Of a stretch of 8,912 nt of DNA, positions 1 to 5,808 are shown piece after piece. Positions within the stretch are counted from its first letter, which is position 1. Each line of letters begins with the position of its first letter. The stretch spans positions 1 to 8,912 of the forward strand of contig JAHISC010000102.1 in the NCBI GenBank assembly GCA_018818445.1, written 5' to 3'. This DNA comes from Patescibacteria group bacterium (GTDB lineage Bacteria; Patescibacteriota; Patescibacteriia; UBA9934). Under the pieces are notes generated by a model. That model was not told the DNA's origin. It searched no databases and saw only the letters and a program-made list of their open reading frames with translations. The position numbers and the translations under genes were made by a program.

Positions 1-1077
1 CCAGCAATTACAGCAGGTCAGTCAGCAAACTGGAAATTTGAAGAAATTCAGCCTGACGGAAAAGAGACTGTAAAAATTGAAGGTTCGTTTGCAGCAGATA
101 CTGAAGGTTTTCAATATTTTGTTGTTGAAACAAAAATTCAGGATAATAATAGAACACTGCTCCAAAGTAAAGCAGAAGGTTTTACTGATATTATTGGTGA
201 CAACTTATCAATTCAGCTAGTTGCCAATGGCTCAAGTAGTAATGTGACAGCAGATATTGGCGGCACATTACGAATCGCTCTGGCTTTGGAAAACTCTGGT
301 GAAAGTCAACTGGATGATCTGTCACTCTTGTTGGACTTTAAATCAGATAAGTCGATCCCGCTAAACTGGAATGATGCAGAGCTCGACGGTGGGGTTATTA
401 CCAGCGACGGTATTCTCTGGAACAAAGCAGCGTTGGGAAGTTTAATACCTGGCGAAAAACGAATTCTTAATCTCACCTTCCCTATTCGTAGTGCTTTAAA
501 TGAAACTCATGCTGATACTTTTGATGTTTTTGCAGCAGCAAGCATCGGAGACTTAATAATTAAATCAACACCTGTTCACGTAAGCGTCATAACTCAAGCT
601 GCTTTTTCAACACAAGCCCGGTACTATACAGAAAATGGTGCTCCACTAGGCAGCGGCCCCTTGCCACCAGTAGTCGGGTCGGAAACAACATATCGAATCT
701 TCTGGACATTAGATAATGAACTACATCAGCTTAATAATACTAGCGTTCAGGCTATTCTGCCTCCACATGTAACCTGGAAAAATCAATTTGATTCAGACTT
801 AGGTACAGTTAGCTATGATCGAGATACAAGAACCGTAACCTGGGATATCTCGCAAATGTCAACCGAGATAACTCATATAGGAGCAACCTTCTCTATCTCT
901 ATTTCGCCAGATGGTGATGATATTGGCACTTTTGTTAAACTGATTTCAGGCAGCACCATGACTGCTACTGACTCTGTAACAAAAACTACAATCACTAAAT
1001 CAACTGATAGTTTGACTACAGAATTACCGGATGATGAATATGCTAACGGTAAGGGTGTAGTGGAAATTCCTATCTAA
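1..1077 (+). CDS. Surface/exported protein with Ig-like (DUF11/CARDB-type) beta-sandwich domains, 5' end outside window
   Basis: The reading frame is open from the first base to TAA at 1075-1077, giving the last 358 residues of a larger protein. A GTG at 244 is in frame but is not a credible start, because coding sequence of the same character runs on upstream of it. The visible part is rich in short hydrophobic/polar alternations typical of beta-sandwiches. One domain (about residues 75-190) contains 'LRIALALENSGESQLDDLSL'. A second (about 205-335) opens with 'GSGPLPPVVGSETTYRIFW' and continues with 'ILPPHVTWKN' and 'DRDTRTVTWDIS', a pattern I recognise from DUF11-like domains in large CPR surface proteins. 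It ends with 'ELPDDEYANGKGVV'. No membrane segment or sorting signal is visible at the C terminus, so any anchor must be at the unseen N terminus. Location at or outside the cell surface is inferred. The next gene starts 6 nt downstream, so the two are probably co-transcribed. The exact role (adhesion or surface-layer scaffold) is unknown. Confidence 0.72.
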   Translation, partial: PAITAGQSANWKFEEIQPDGKETVKIEGSFAADTEGFQYFVVETKIQDNNRTLLQSKAEGFTDIIGDNLSIQLVANGSSSNVTADIGGTLRIALALENSGESQLDDLSLLLDFKSDKSIPLNWNDAELDGGVITSDGILWNKAALGSLIPGEKRILNLTFPIRSALNETHADTFDVFAAASIGDLIIKSTPVHVSVITQAAFSTQARYYTENGAPLGSGPLPPVVGSETTYRIFWTLDNELHQLNNTSVQAILPPHVTWKNQFDSDLGTVSYDRDTRTVTWDISQMSTEITHIGATFSISISPDGDDIGTFVKLISGSTMTATDSVTKTTITKSTDSLTTELPDDEYANGKGVVEIPI

Positions 1078-1083
1078 AATCTT

Positions 1084-2154
1084 ATGAAATTATTTCAAAC
1101 TACCTTTCTTTTCCTAGGTTTGTCAGCACTTTTTCTGCCTGCGGTTGCTTTGGCTCAAGCCCCACAAAACGTGCGAGGTAGAATTCTTTTACAAGTTGAA
1201 CAACACGGAGAGGCTTGGTACGTTTTCCCAACCGGAGAATCACGCATCTACTTGCCCGACGGTAACGCTGCCTATTCTGTACTTGAAACTTTTGGCTTGG
1301 GTATTTCCAATGCTGACCTAAACTTGATTCCTATTGGCATTGAAGAAAGTTTTGCCGATACTGATTCTGACGCTGATGGTCTACCTGACAAACTTGAGGA
1401 AGCCCTTGGCACCGACCCCTATAACTCCGACTCCGATGGTGATTCGTATCTTGACGGCCTGGAAGTTCGTTCCAACTATAGCCCCTTGGGCTCTGGCCCG
1501 ATGGTTTACAACAACGAATTAATCAACCAATTACGTGGCCAAATTCTTTTACAAGTTCAATCTCGCGGCCAAGCTTGGTACGTTAATCCAGTTGATGGCA
1601 AACGATACTATTTAAAGAACGGTGAAGCCGCTTATCAAATCATGCGTTACTTGAGTCTTGGTGTCACGGACGACACTCTGAACGAAATTCCAAAAGCAAA
1701 CATGACCATTAATTGTCACGATGATATTCTTTGCTATCGAAGCGCTATAGAAAATAGACAACCGGCAGAAGTGGATTGGACACTTGATTGGTTCATATCC
1801 GGCGTTTCTGTTGACTTTGTTTCTCATCTTCAACATACCTACCAAGAGGCCGATGAACTGTCTGGAGATTACATTTGGCTTGATTCATTTGATTTCAATA
1901 TAGGAGGTGAGGCACTGCAAGCGCTGTATGACCAGGGAAATTCAGCAGAAGAAATCGAATTTGGGTTAAATAGATGGCGCGAAGACATTGCGAGTCTCTA
2001 CGACCGCCAAGTCTATTGCGAATATGTCGACGAACAAGCTGTAATCAATCTCGCTGACCAAATTGCTGCAGGTGACTTTGATATAGATATTTTTGACCAA
2101 TTCAGCGACCTTAACCTTAACTGCGACGAAGTTGGTGGTCTGGAAATATTCTAA
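1084..2154 (+). CDS. Secreted protein with duplicated 'ILLQV/AWYV' module flanking a thrombospondin type 3-like Ca-binding repeat
   Basis: The protein has 356 residues. Residues 1-24 are a classical signal peptide: K2, a hydrophobic core at about 8-20, and an ALA cleavage site before Q25. Two copies of a roughly 54-residue module follow, at 30-83 and 150-203, each reading RG-x-ILLQV...G-x-AWYV...YL...AAY...LGI/V...L..IP. This module is familiar from exported Patescibacteria proteins, but no function is established that I know of. Between the copies (about 92-128) lies an Asp-rich stretch, 'DTDSDADGLPDKLEEALGTD' then 'DSDGDSYLDGLEV', matching thrombospondin type 3/EF-hand-like calcium loops. 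The C-terminal region (about 206-356) is acidic and unrecognised, with four cysteines (C211, C217, C312, C347) that could form disulfides outside the cell. The ATG at 1084 follows the upstream stop by 6 nt, with no clear Shine-Dalgarno. Export and calcium binding are inferred from motifs. A cell-envelope or extracellular structural role together with the upstream gene is plausible. Confidence 0.85.
   Translation: MKLFQTTFLFLGLSALFLPAVALAQAPQNVRGRILLQVEQHGEAWYVFPTGESRIYLPDGNAAYSVLETFGLGISNADLNLIPIGIEESFADTDSDADGLPDKLEEALGTDPYNSDSDGDSYLDGLEVRSNYSPLGSGPMVYNNELINQLRGQILLQVQSRGQAWYVNPVDGKRYYLKNGEAAYQIMRYLSLGVTDDTLNEIPKANMTINCHDDILCYRSAIENRQPAEVDWTLDWFISGVSVDFVSHLQHTYQEADELSGDYIWLDSFDFNIGGEALQALYDQGNSAEEIEFGLNRWREDIASLYDRQVYCEYVDEQAVINLADQIAAGDFDIDIFDQFSDLNLNCDEVGGLEIF
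1171..1332 (+). repeat. Intragenic module repeat, copy 1
   Basis: This encodes residues 30-83 of the secreted protein. It aligns without gaps to copy 2 at an offset of exactly 360 bases (120 codons). The two copies share DNA as well as protein: a 16-base identical run occurs at 1182-1197 and 1542-1557, and a 12-base run at 1213-1224 and 1573-1584. This points to internal duplication or strong constraint. Confidence 0.85.
1531..1692 (+). repeat. Intragenic module repeat, copy 2
   Basis: This encodes residues 150-203 and is the partner of the copy at 1171-1332. Shared residues include RG-x-ILLQV, G-x-AWYV, the YL pair, the AAY triplet and the terminal IP. Copy 2 has the 'NPVDGKRYYL' form usual in other CPR proteins with this module, whereas copy 1 is more diverged ('FPTGESRIYL'). 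Confidence 0.85.
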
Positions 2155-2160
2155 AAACAA

Positions 2161-2195
2161 AAAAACACCGTGCTCGGCTTGAGTGCGGTGTTTTT
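2161..2195. terminator. Bidirectional intrinsic terminator between convergent units
   Basis: The hairpin arms are 2166-2175 and 2181-2190 with a 5-nt loop (GGCTT). An A-run at 2159-2165 precedes it and a T-run at 2191-2195 follows it. On the + strand RNA the stem is ten pairs including two adjacent G-U wobbles (2171/2185, 2172/2184). On the - strand RNA those two positions become A-C mismatches, but the following U-tract is longer (7 U, then 5 more after a G). It lies 6 nt after the secreted-protein stop and directly after the FemAB stop on the other strand, so it most likely ends both transcripts. Confidence 0.88.
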
Positions 2196-2197
2196 AT

Positions 2198-3136
2198 TTA
2201 ATGTCGAAGTTTCTTGGCTGTCCGATAAAGTGAGTACATCACATACTTCATCGGAATCTCAAAAGTGCCGGGCATGCTAACAGTTTTTCCACCGTAGCCC
2301 AACTTATAACGTGTTATACCAAACCAAGGGTGGCTTTTATCAGCTCCATCTGGCGCGATGCCAAAGAAATCAAACTGACTCATGCCCTTCTGAATAGCGT
2401 CTTCGATGACAAACCAATGCAGAGCGTATTGTGCCATAACATTGCGGTGAAGATTGCTAGTAGCGCCGTAAAGATAGGTTCGAGTACCTTGATAATCAAT
2501 CAAAATGTTAGCTGCAATAACTCGACCCTCAAACTCAGCAATAGCTAAAGAAGCCCGAGCCTCACCTTTGTCTAAAGTTTTTAACAACTGCTCATAGTAT
2601 ATAGATGGATGTGCAGTAAAACGGTCACGCTGGGTAGTCTGATCCATCAAGCGCAAAAAATCAGGTAAATATTCTGGCCCAACAATCCGTGACACTACTC
2701 CTTTACGTTGCGCCAAACGAATATTATAACGAGTCTTGGATTTCGTACTAGCCAAAATTTCGTCTTCACCTTTTGTTAAATCTAAAATAGTAGTATACGA
2801 AGGCTGAACATCTTTAACTTTTTGCATCCGCGAAGGTACAGCTGGCTCGACTCGTAAGAATGTTCCATCTTCTAATTTCTCTCTCAGAATTCTAGTCATC
2901 TTTTCAGTTGTCGCATTGCCAATTGGTCCTTTTGGCGTATACCAGTAAAACTGACCAAGTGGTAAATGAACTTGAACGGCCAAAGCTAGTGTTGAACCAA
3001 ACTCCCGCTCCTCATAAATACGTTCGATCCTCCTCCCTAAGGCCTCTTGAAAAACTCCCCATTCCCAAGACTGCAAAAAAGCTCCAAAAGGCGGAGTATA
3101 TTTTTTTACTTTCTCATTCCAGGTAGCGCGATCCAT
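2198..3136 (-). CDS. FemAB/FemX-family aminoacyltransferase (peptidoglycan interpeptide bridge)
   Basis: The protein has 312 residues. FemAB-family enzymes transfer amino acids from aminoacyl-tRNA to the side chain of lipid II or a related precursor at the inner face of the membrane, building the peptidoglycan cross-bridge. Family marks seen are the N-terminal 'FLQSWEWGVFQEALG' (20-34), 'PKGPI' (68-72), 'SKTRYNIRLAQRKGV' (133-147), the GNAT-like 'YLYGATSNLHRNVMAQYALHW' region (221-241), 'FDFFGI' (255-260) and 'HPWFGITRYKLGYGGK' (269-284). There is no long helical arm of the kind in staphylococcal FemA, so it resembles the compact FemX type. The substrate and amino acid cannot be told from sequence. 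The ATG at 3136-3134 comes 1 nt after the ruvA stop, with AGGA about 10 nt upstream, consistent with translational coupling. It is the last gene of the four-gene minus operon, just before the shared terminator. A general GNAT-fold peptidyl transferase is the main alternative. Confidence 0.88.
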   Translation of the reverse strand: MDRATWNEKVKKYTPPFGAFLQSWEWGVFQEALGRRIERIYEEREFGSTLALAVQVHLPLGQFYWYTPKGPIGNATTEKMTRILREKLEDGTFLRVEPAVPSRMQKVKDVQPSYTTILDLTKGEDEILASTKSKTRYNIRLAQRKGVVSRIVGPEYLPDFLRLMDQTTQRDRFTAHPSIYYEQLLKTLDKGEARASLAIAEFEGRVIAANILIDYQGTRTYLYGATSNLHRNVMAQYALHWFVIEDAIQKGMSQFDFFGIAPDGADKSHPWFGITRYKLGYGGKTVSMPGTFEIPMKYVMYSLYRTAKKLRH

Positions 3137-3137
3137 G

Positions 3138-3680
3138 TTAATTTGATCCTAATAAATTAAGCGCCTTGCGTATCCGAGCCTCCGTATCTTCCTCGTCCAC
3201 CAACTTGAGAACCTCTAAACAATCTTGACGAGAGTATCCTAAACTCATTAGAGCCTCGATAGCGTCATTATCAATCTGCACGTCTTCTTCCGCCACAAGC
3301 ACTCCTTTCATTTCTAGAATAATCTTTTGTGCAGTCTTTGTCCCGACCCCAGAGATGCTAGTTAAAAAACTTAGATCTCCAGCAATAATCTTTTGTGAAA
3401 TGTCATCCGATGTGCCAACGCTCAAAATTTTCTGAGCTAGTTTGGTGCCAACTCCTGAAATATCAATCAACCTTTCGAACAACTCCAACATCTTAAACTC
3501 CAAAAAACCATACAACTCACGCCTATCTTCACGAATATGATCGTGTATAAAAACTTCTACCTGATTGTCCTTAATGGCAGAAAAACCAACGCAATAAACA
3601 CGGTAACCTACGTCATTAACGCGCAGAATAACCCAATTTCCACCAGAAAAGATAACCTGACCACTTAAAAACCCGATCAT
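3138..3680 (-). CDS. ruvA: Holliday junction branch migration complex subunit RuvA
   Basis: The protein has 180 residues, slightly shorter than the usual 190-205. RuvA binds four-way Holliday junctions as a tetramer and loads the RuvB helicase for branch migration in recombination and repair. The OB-fold domain I starts 'MIGFLSGQVI' and ends near 'LYGF' (56-59). The 'RED' at 50-52 matches the acidic pin (Glu55/Asp56 in E. coli) that keeps strands apart at the crossover. Two helix-hairpin-helix motifs follow, 'ISGVGTKLAQKIL' (74-86) and 'ISGVGTKTAQKII' (109-121). The flexible linker (about 126-137) is short and acidic. The RuvB-binding domain III is present: 'AIEALMSLGYSRQDCLEVL' (140-158). 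The ATG at 3680 lies 14 nt after the upstream gene's stop with no good Shine-Dalgarno. ruvB and ruvC are not in the window. Confidence 0.96.
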   Translation of the reverse strand: MIGFLSGQVIFSGGNWVILRVNDVGYRVYCVGFSAIKDNQVEVFIHDHIREDRRELYGFLEFKMLELFERLIDISGVGTKLAQKILSVGTSDDISQKIIAGDLSFLTSISGVGTKTAQKIILEMKGVLVAEEDVQIDNDAIEALMSLGYSRQDCLEVLKLVDEEDTEARIRKALNLLGSN

Positions 3681-3694
3681 AGGCTTTTATTTTC

Positions 3695-4909
3695 TCATGA
3701 TGAGCCTTTCTGGTCAAAGAGTTTCCTAGCCTCTCCAATCCGGCCGGCTATTAATGGCGTCTTATCTCCAAAATCAATTTTTCTACCCCGATCCCTAACA
3801 AGAGCATAAATTTCTTCCATTACTTGACCTCGCTCTGGTCCAAAAGTCACATTAAGCATAGTAAAAACTTCCTCAGGAGAAAGCGCAGATTTTTCTAGAA
3901 TCTGCATAAGTTTCTTTTTTTCACGCCTGTTAGCTTCCTCAATTCTCCTAGCGCGACGCAAAGGAATGGCTCTTTGTTCTGAATATAACCAATTGAAGAT
4001 AGCCTCTGTCTTAATGAAAAAAGTACCATCTTTGTAAGCCAGGCTGCCAACTGTTGAATCAAGAAAAGTAGCTGCCAACATGGCGTCGAGTGCATCATCA
4101 CCATCAAGTCCAGCTTTGTTAGCGCGTGATGTCATTAGCTCGAATTTCTGCTCGTTCGTTCCTTTGGTAAAGAAATCCAAAACATCCATGTGGTAGCGTG
4201 TCATAAAAGTCAGCAAAACTCTGTCATCCTCTGGCAAACGGAAAAAATCAGCTACGTTCTCTCTAGCTTCAAAAAAATCAGCCCCTGCACCTTTTTTTGC
4301 ATGACCCAAATAATGCACTGAGATCTCATATTGATCATAAAAAGCAGCCATCAACTCTGGAACCGATAAATCTTGATGACTAGAATGAAAAGCTTTTAGC
4401 AACTTTAAATATAGTGCCTTTTCTTTTTCTGTAGCTTCATCTGACAGGCGGTAACGGTGCTTGGAAAAACCTTCTTGCTCACCTTTTGAGCCAGCTGGAG
4501 CAGAAAAGGAGGCTGTACTTGCTTTGGCAATATCATGAACACATGCATAGGCTTGAAGTGTGGCAGCGCGCTCACGAATAGTCTCCTCAAGTTCCCTAAT
4601 CTCGTGCTCTAAATCTTTGTGTCTAACAAATTCTTCAATATGGAGTAGGCCTGCTCCATCTACAATAGCAAAGATTGTTGCTAGCATCCGAATTATGCCA
4701 TCGCTTACTGTTGGGCCTTCAACATGCCAAGGAGCAGATTGTGGTGTAGTGCGACAAGTCGCCAACTCCGGCACTCTATTAGCTACTTGTAAAAATAAAT
4801 CTTCTGCCTGTTGTTTGTATTTTGGCGTCAAAGCAGCAAGATTAACCCAATCAATAAAAAACTGTGTCTCTTTCTTATCTTCAACTACGTGTGTGACTTC
4901 CTCCCACAT
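3695..4909 (-). CDS. HD-domain protein resembling the HD region of CCA-adding enzymes, without the nucleotidyltransferase domain
   Basis: The protein has 404 residues and I do not recognise a named family. The core looks like a metal-dependent HD phosphohydrolase. 'CVHDIAKASTASF' (123-135) carries the H125-D126 pair, 'HYLGHAKKGAGADFF' (199-213) resembles the 'YGHE..GA' part of CCA-adding enzymes, and 'RLPEDDRVLLTFMTRYHMDVLDFF' spans 224-247 with H240, as in 'RLP...HH...LDF' of that group. H97 or H102 in the preceding helix could supply the first metal ligand. Compared with CCA enzymes, about 50 extra residues sit between the HD pair and the GH motif, and there is no nucleotidyltransferase domain. 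A charged helix (about 98-118) and an Arg/Lys-rich helix (315-334, 'RRARRIEEANRREKKK') flank the core. The start at 4909 is 2 nt after the DHH gene's stop, implying coupled expression. The substrate is unknown; nucleotide or RNA phosphoester is the natural guess. Confidence 0.68.
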   Translation of the reverse strand: MWEEVTHVVEDKKETQFFIDWVNLAALTPKYKQQAEDLFLQVANRVPELATCRTTPQSAPWHVEGPTVSDGIIRMLATIFAIVDGAGLLHIEEFVRHKDLEHEIRELEETIRERAATLQAYACVHDIAKASTASFSAPAGSKGEQEGFSKHRYRLSDEATEKEKALYLKLLKAFHSSHQDLSVPELMAAFYDQYEISVHYLGHAKKGAGADFFEARENVADFFRLPEDDRVLLTFMTRYHMDVLDFFTKGTNEQKFELMTSRANKAGLDGDDALDAMLAATFLDSTVGSLAYKDGTFFIKTEAIFNWLYSEQRAIPLRRARRIEEANRREKKKLMQILEKSALSPEEVFTMLNVTFGPERGQVMEEIYALVRDRGRKIDFGDKTPLIAGRIGEARKLFDQKGSS

Positions 4910-4911
4910 AT

Positions 4912-5745
4912 TTACTTTTTAATAACAGCCAAAATTTCCTCTATACCAGGTAGATCTTTATCTTCTTTTAAAATCCCCCAGCATTTGTCTCCACCAAAAG
5001 TAAAACCACCAAATTTTTTTAAAAGTTTTGTAGTTCTTTTTGTATCCTGAAAATAAATACGTCGCTTTCCTTGAATAATCAAAACCGGCATCGATTTACT
5101 ATATGTTTCAGCAACCAGAAAAGAGATTGAATCACGCAAACTGATTGTGTCATCCTGACTGCTAACGATTATAACGCCATCTTTTTCTTCGCGCTTATCC
5201 CATGCTTTTTTTGCAGCTGTTTCTTCTTTTAAGCGACGTTTACCTTCAACCTCAAGAGTCAATTCTCGATAAAACTCCAGTACGCGCTTAAAATCTTTAG
5301 TACTTAACTTTTGTTTCTTCAACTCCCAAATAAAACCGCGATCCATAGCCGCAACACCAGCAACAAGAGTCGAATCAAATCCTAGTTTTTCTAAATCTTT
5401 TGGAGTAATCTTGAAAGCTGTCAGAAACTGTTCCAAAGAACTTTTCTTTTTCATCCGATCGAGCTCACCATAACGGTGATGATCAATAATTACAACTTTG
5501 AATCCTGCCTCTCCTAGAGTTTTTTCTTCTTTGAGCCCAGGGATTTCTACAATAAAAACTTTTTTAGCCTCTGGCGCTGTCTTTTTGATCTGCTTTAATA
5601 AATTCTTCTCTCGACTAAGCTTGGCACCGTGCGGTTGCTTGGAGACAATGGTTGGCAGTTTTATTTTTTTGGCGATTTTTAAAATCATCAACGATTCTTC
5701 ATCGTTTTTGGGACAAATCAACAAATGATTTTGACTATCTTTCAT
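4912..5745 (-). CDS. DHH-family phosphoesterase-like protein (RecJ/NrnA superfamily), divergent
   Basis: The protein has 277 residues from the ATG at 5745. A TTG 18 nt further upstream could add six residues but would lie within the promoter, so ATG is preferred. The defining DHH motif is at 88-90 in 'VVIIDHHRYGE', after a beta-strand. 'STLVAGVAAMDRGF' (125-138) fits the later motif with D135. The C-terminal part ('PVLIIQGKRRIYF' near 220-232, 'FGGFTFGGDKCWGIL' at 245-259) looks like a degenerate DHHA1 domain with its glycine-rich loop. The first metal motif, normally DxDxxxS-like, is weak here: 'PKNDEES' (12-18), and the usual motif II aspartate appears to be E67 in 'FIVEIPG'. DHH proteins hydrolyse nucleic-acid ends, nanoRNA, pAp or cyclic dinucleotides; which applies here cannot be told. 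The protein is lysine-rich. It is first in the four-gene operon, with its own promoter overlapping its 5' end. Confidence 0.7.
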   Translation of the reverse strand: MKDSQNHLLICPKNDEESLMILKIAKKIKLPTIVSKQPHGAKLSREKNLLKQIKKTAPEAKKVFIVEIPGLKEEKTLGEAGFKVVIIDHHRYGELDRMKKKSSLEQFLTAFKITPKDLEKLGFDSTLVAGVAAMDRGFIWELKKQKLSTKDFKRVLEFYRELTLEVEGKRRLKEETAAKKAWDKREEKDGVIIVSSQDDTISLRDSISFLVAETYSKSMPVLIIQGKRRIYFQDTKRTTKLLKKFGGFTFGGDKCWGILKEDKDLPGIEEILAVIKK

Positions 5746-5751
5746 GCGACT

Positions 5752-5760
5752 ATTGTAACA
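5752..5760 (-). promoter_or_regulatory. Extended -10 promoter of the DHH-HD-ruvA-FemAB operon (predicted leaderless)
   Basis: On the minus strand the sequence reads TGT TACAAT (5760-5752), a TGn extended -10 with five of six consensus bases. Six nt later is the ATG at 5745. Transcription normally starts about 7 nt past the -10, which is the A of the start codon. I see no good -35 at 16-18 bp spacing, as expected for an extended -10 promoter. It overlaps the end of the ileS terminator. Confidence 0.6.
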
Positions 5761-5792
5761 CAAAACCGTCGCCAGTCATTACTAGCGACGGT
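5758..5792 (-). terminator. Intrinsic terminator of ileS
   Basis: The arms ACCGTCGC (5785-5792, minus strand) and GCGACGGT (5765-5772) form a perfect 8-bp GC-rich stem. After a single mismatch it is extended by three more pairs (5774-5776 with 5781-5783) closing a tetraloop. The minus-strand RNA then continues UUUGUGUU, so the U-tract is short and interrupted. It begins 16 nt after the ileS stop. Termination may be partial, letting some ileS transcripts run into the downstream operon. Confidence 0.75.
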
Positions 5793-5808
5793 CTCTGCGG
5801 ACTATTTA

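Noticed and set aside
244..1077. GTG at 244 as the start of the first gene
   Set aside because: The frame is open to base 1 with the same beta-sandwich-like composition upstream, so the gene is cut by the window edge.
1334..1522. 62-codon frame inside the secreted-protein gene
   Set aside because: It is an out-of-frame shadow over the Asp-rich repeat; its Thr/Pro-rich translation comes from the repeated codons.
4560..5050. Plus-strand open frames opposite the HD and DHH genes
   Set aside because: They are antisense to well-supported coding sequence, have no promoter or family resemblance, and reflect the low stop frequency opposite real genes.
5746..5763. TTG start at 5763 for the DHH gene
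   Set aside because: It would lie in the terminator/promoter overlap and adds six residues unlike the family; the ATG at 5745 fits the promoter spacing.
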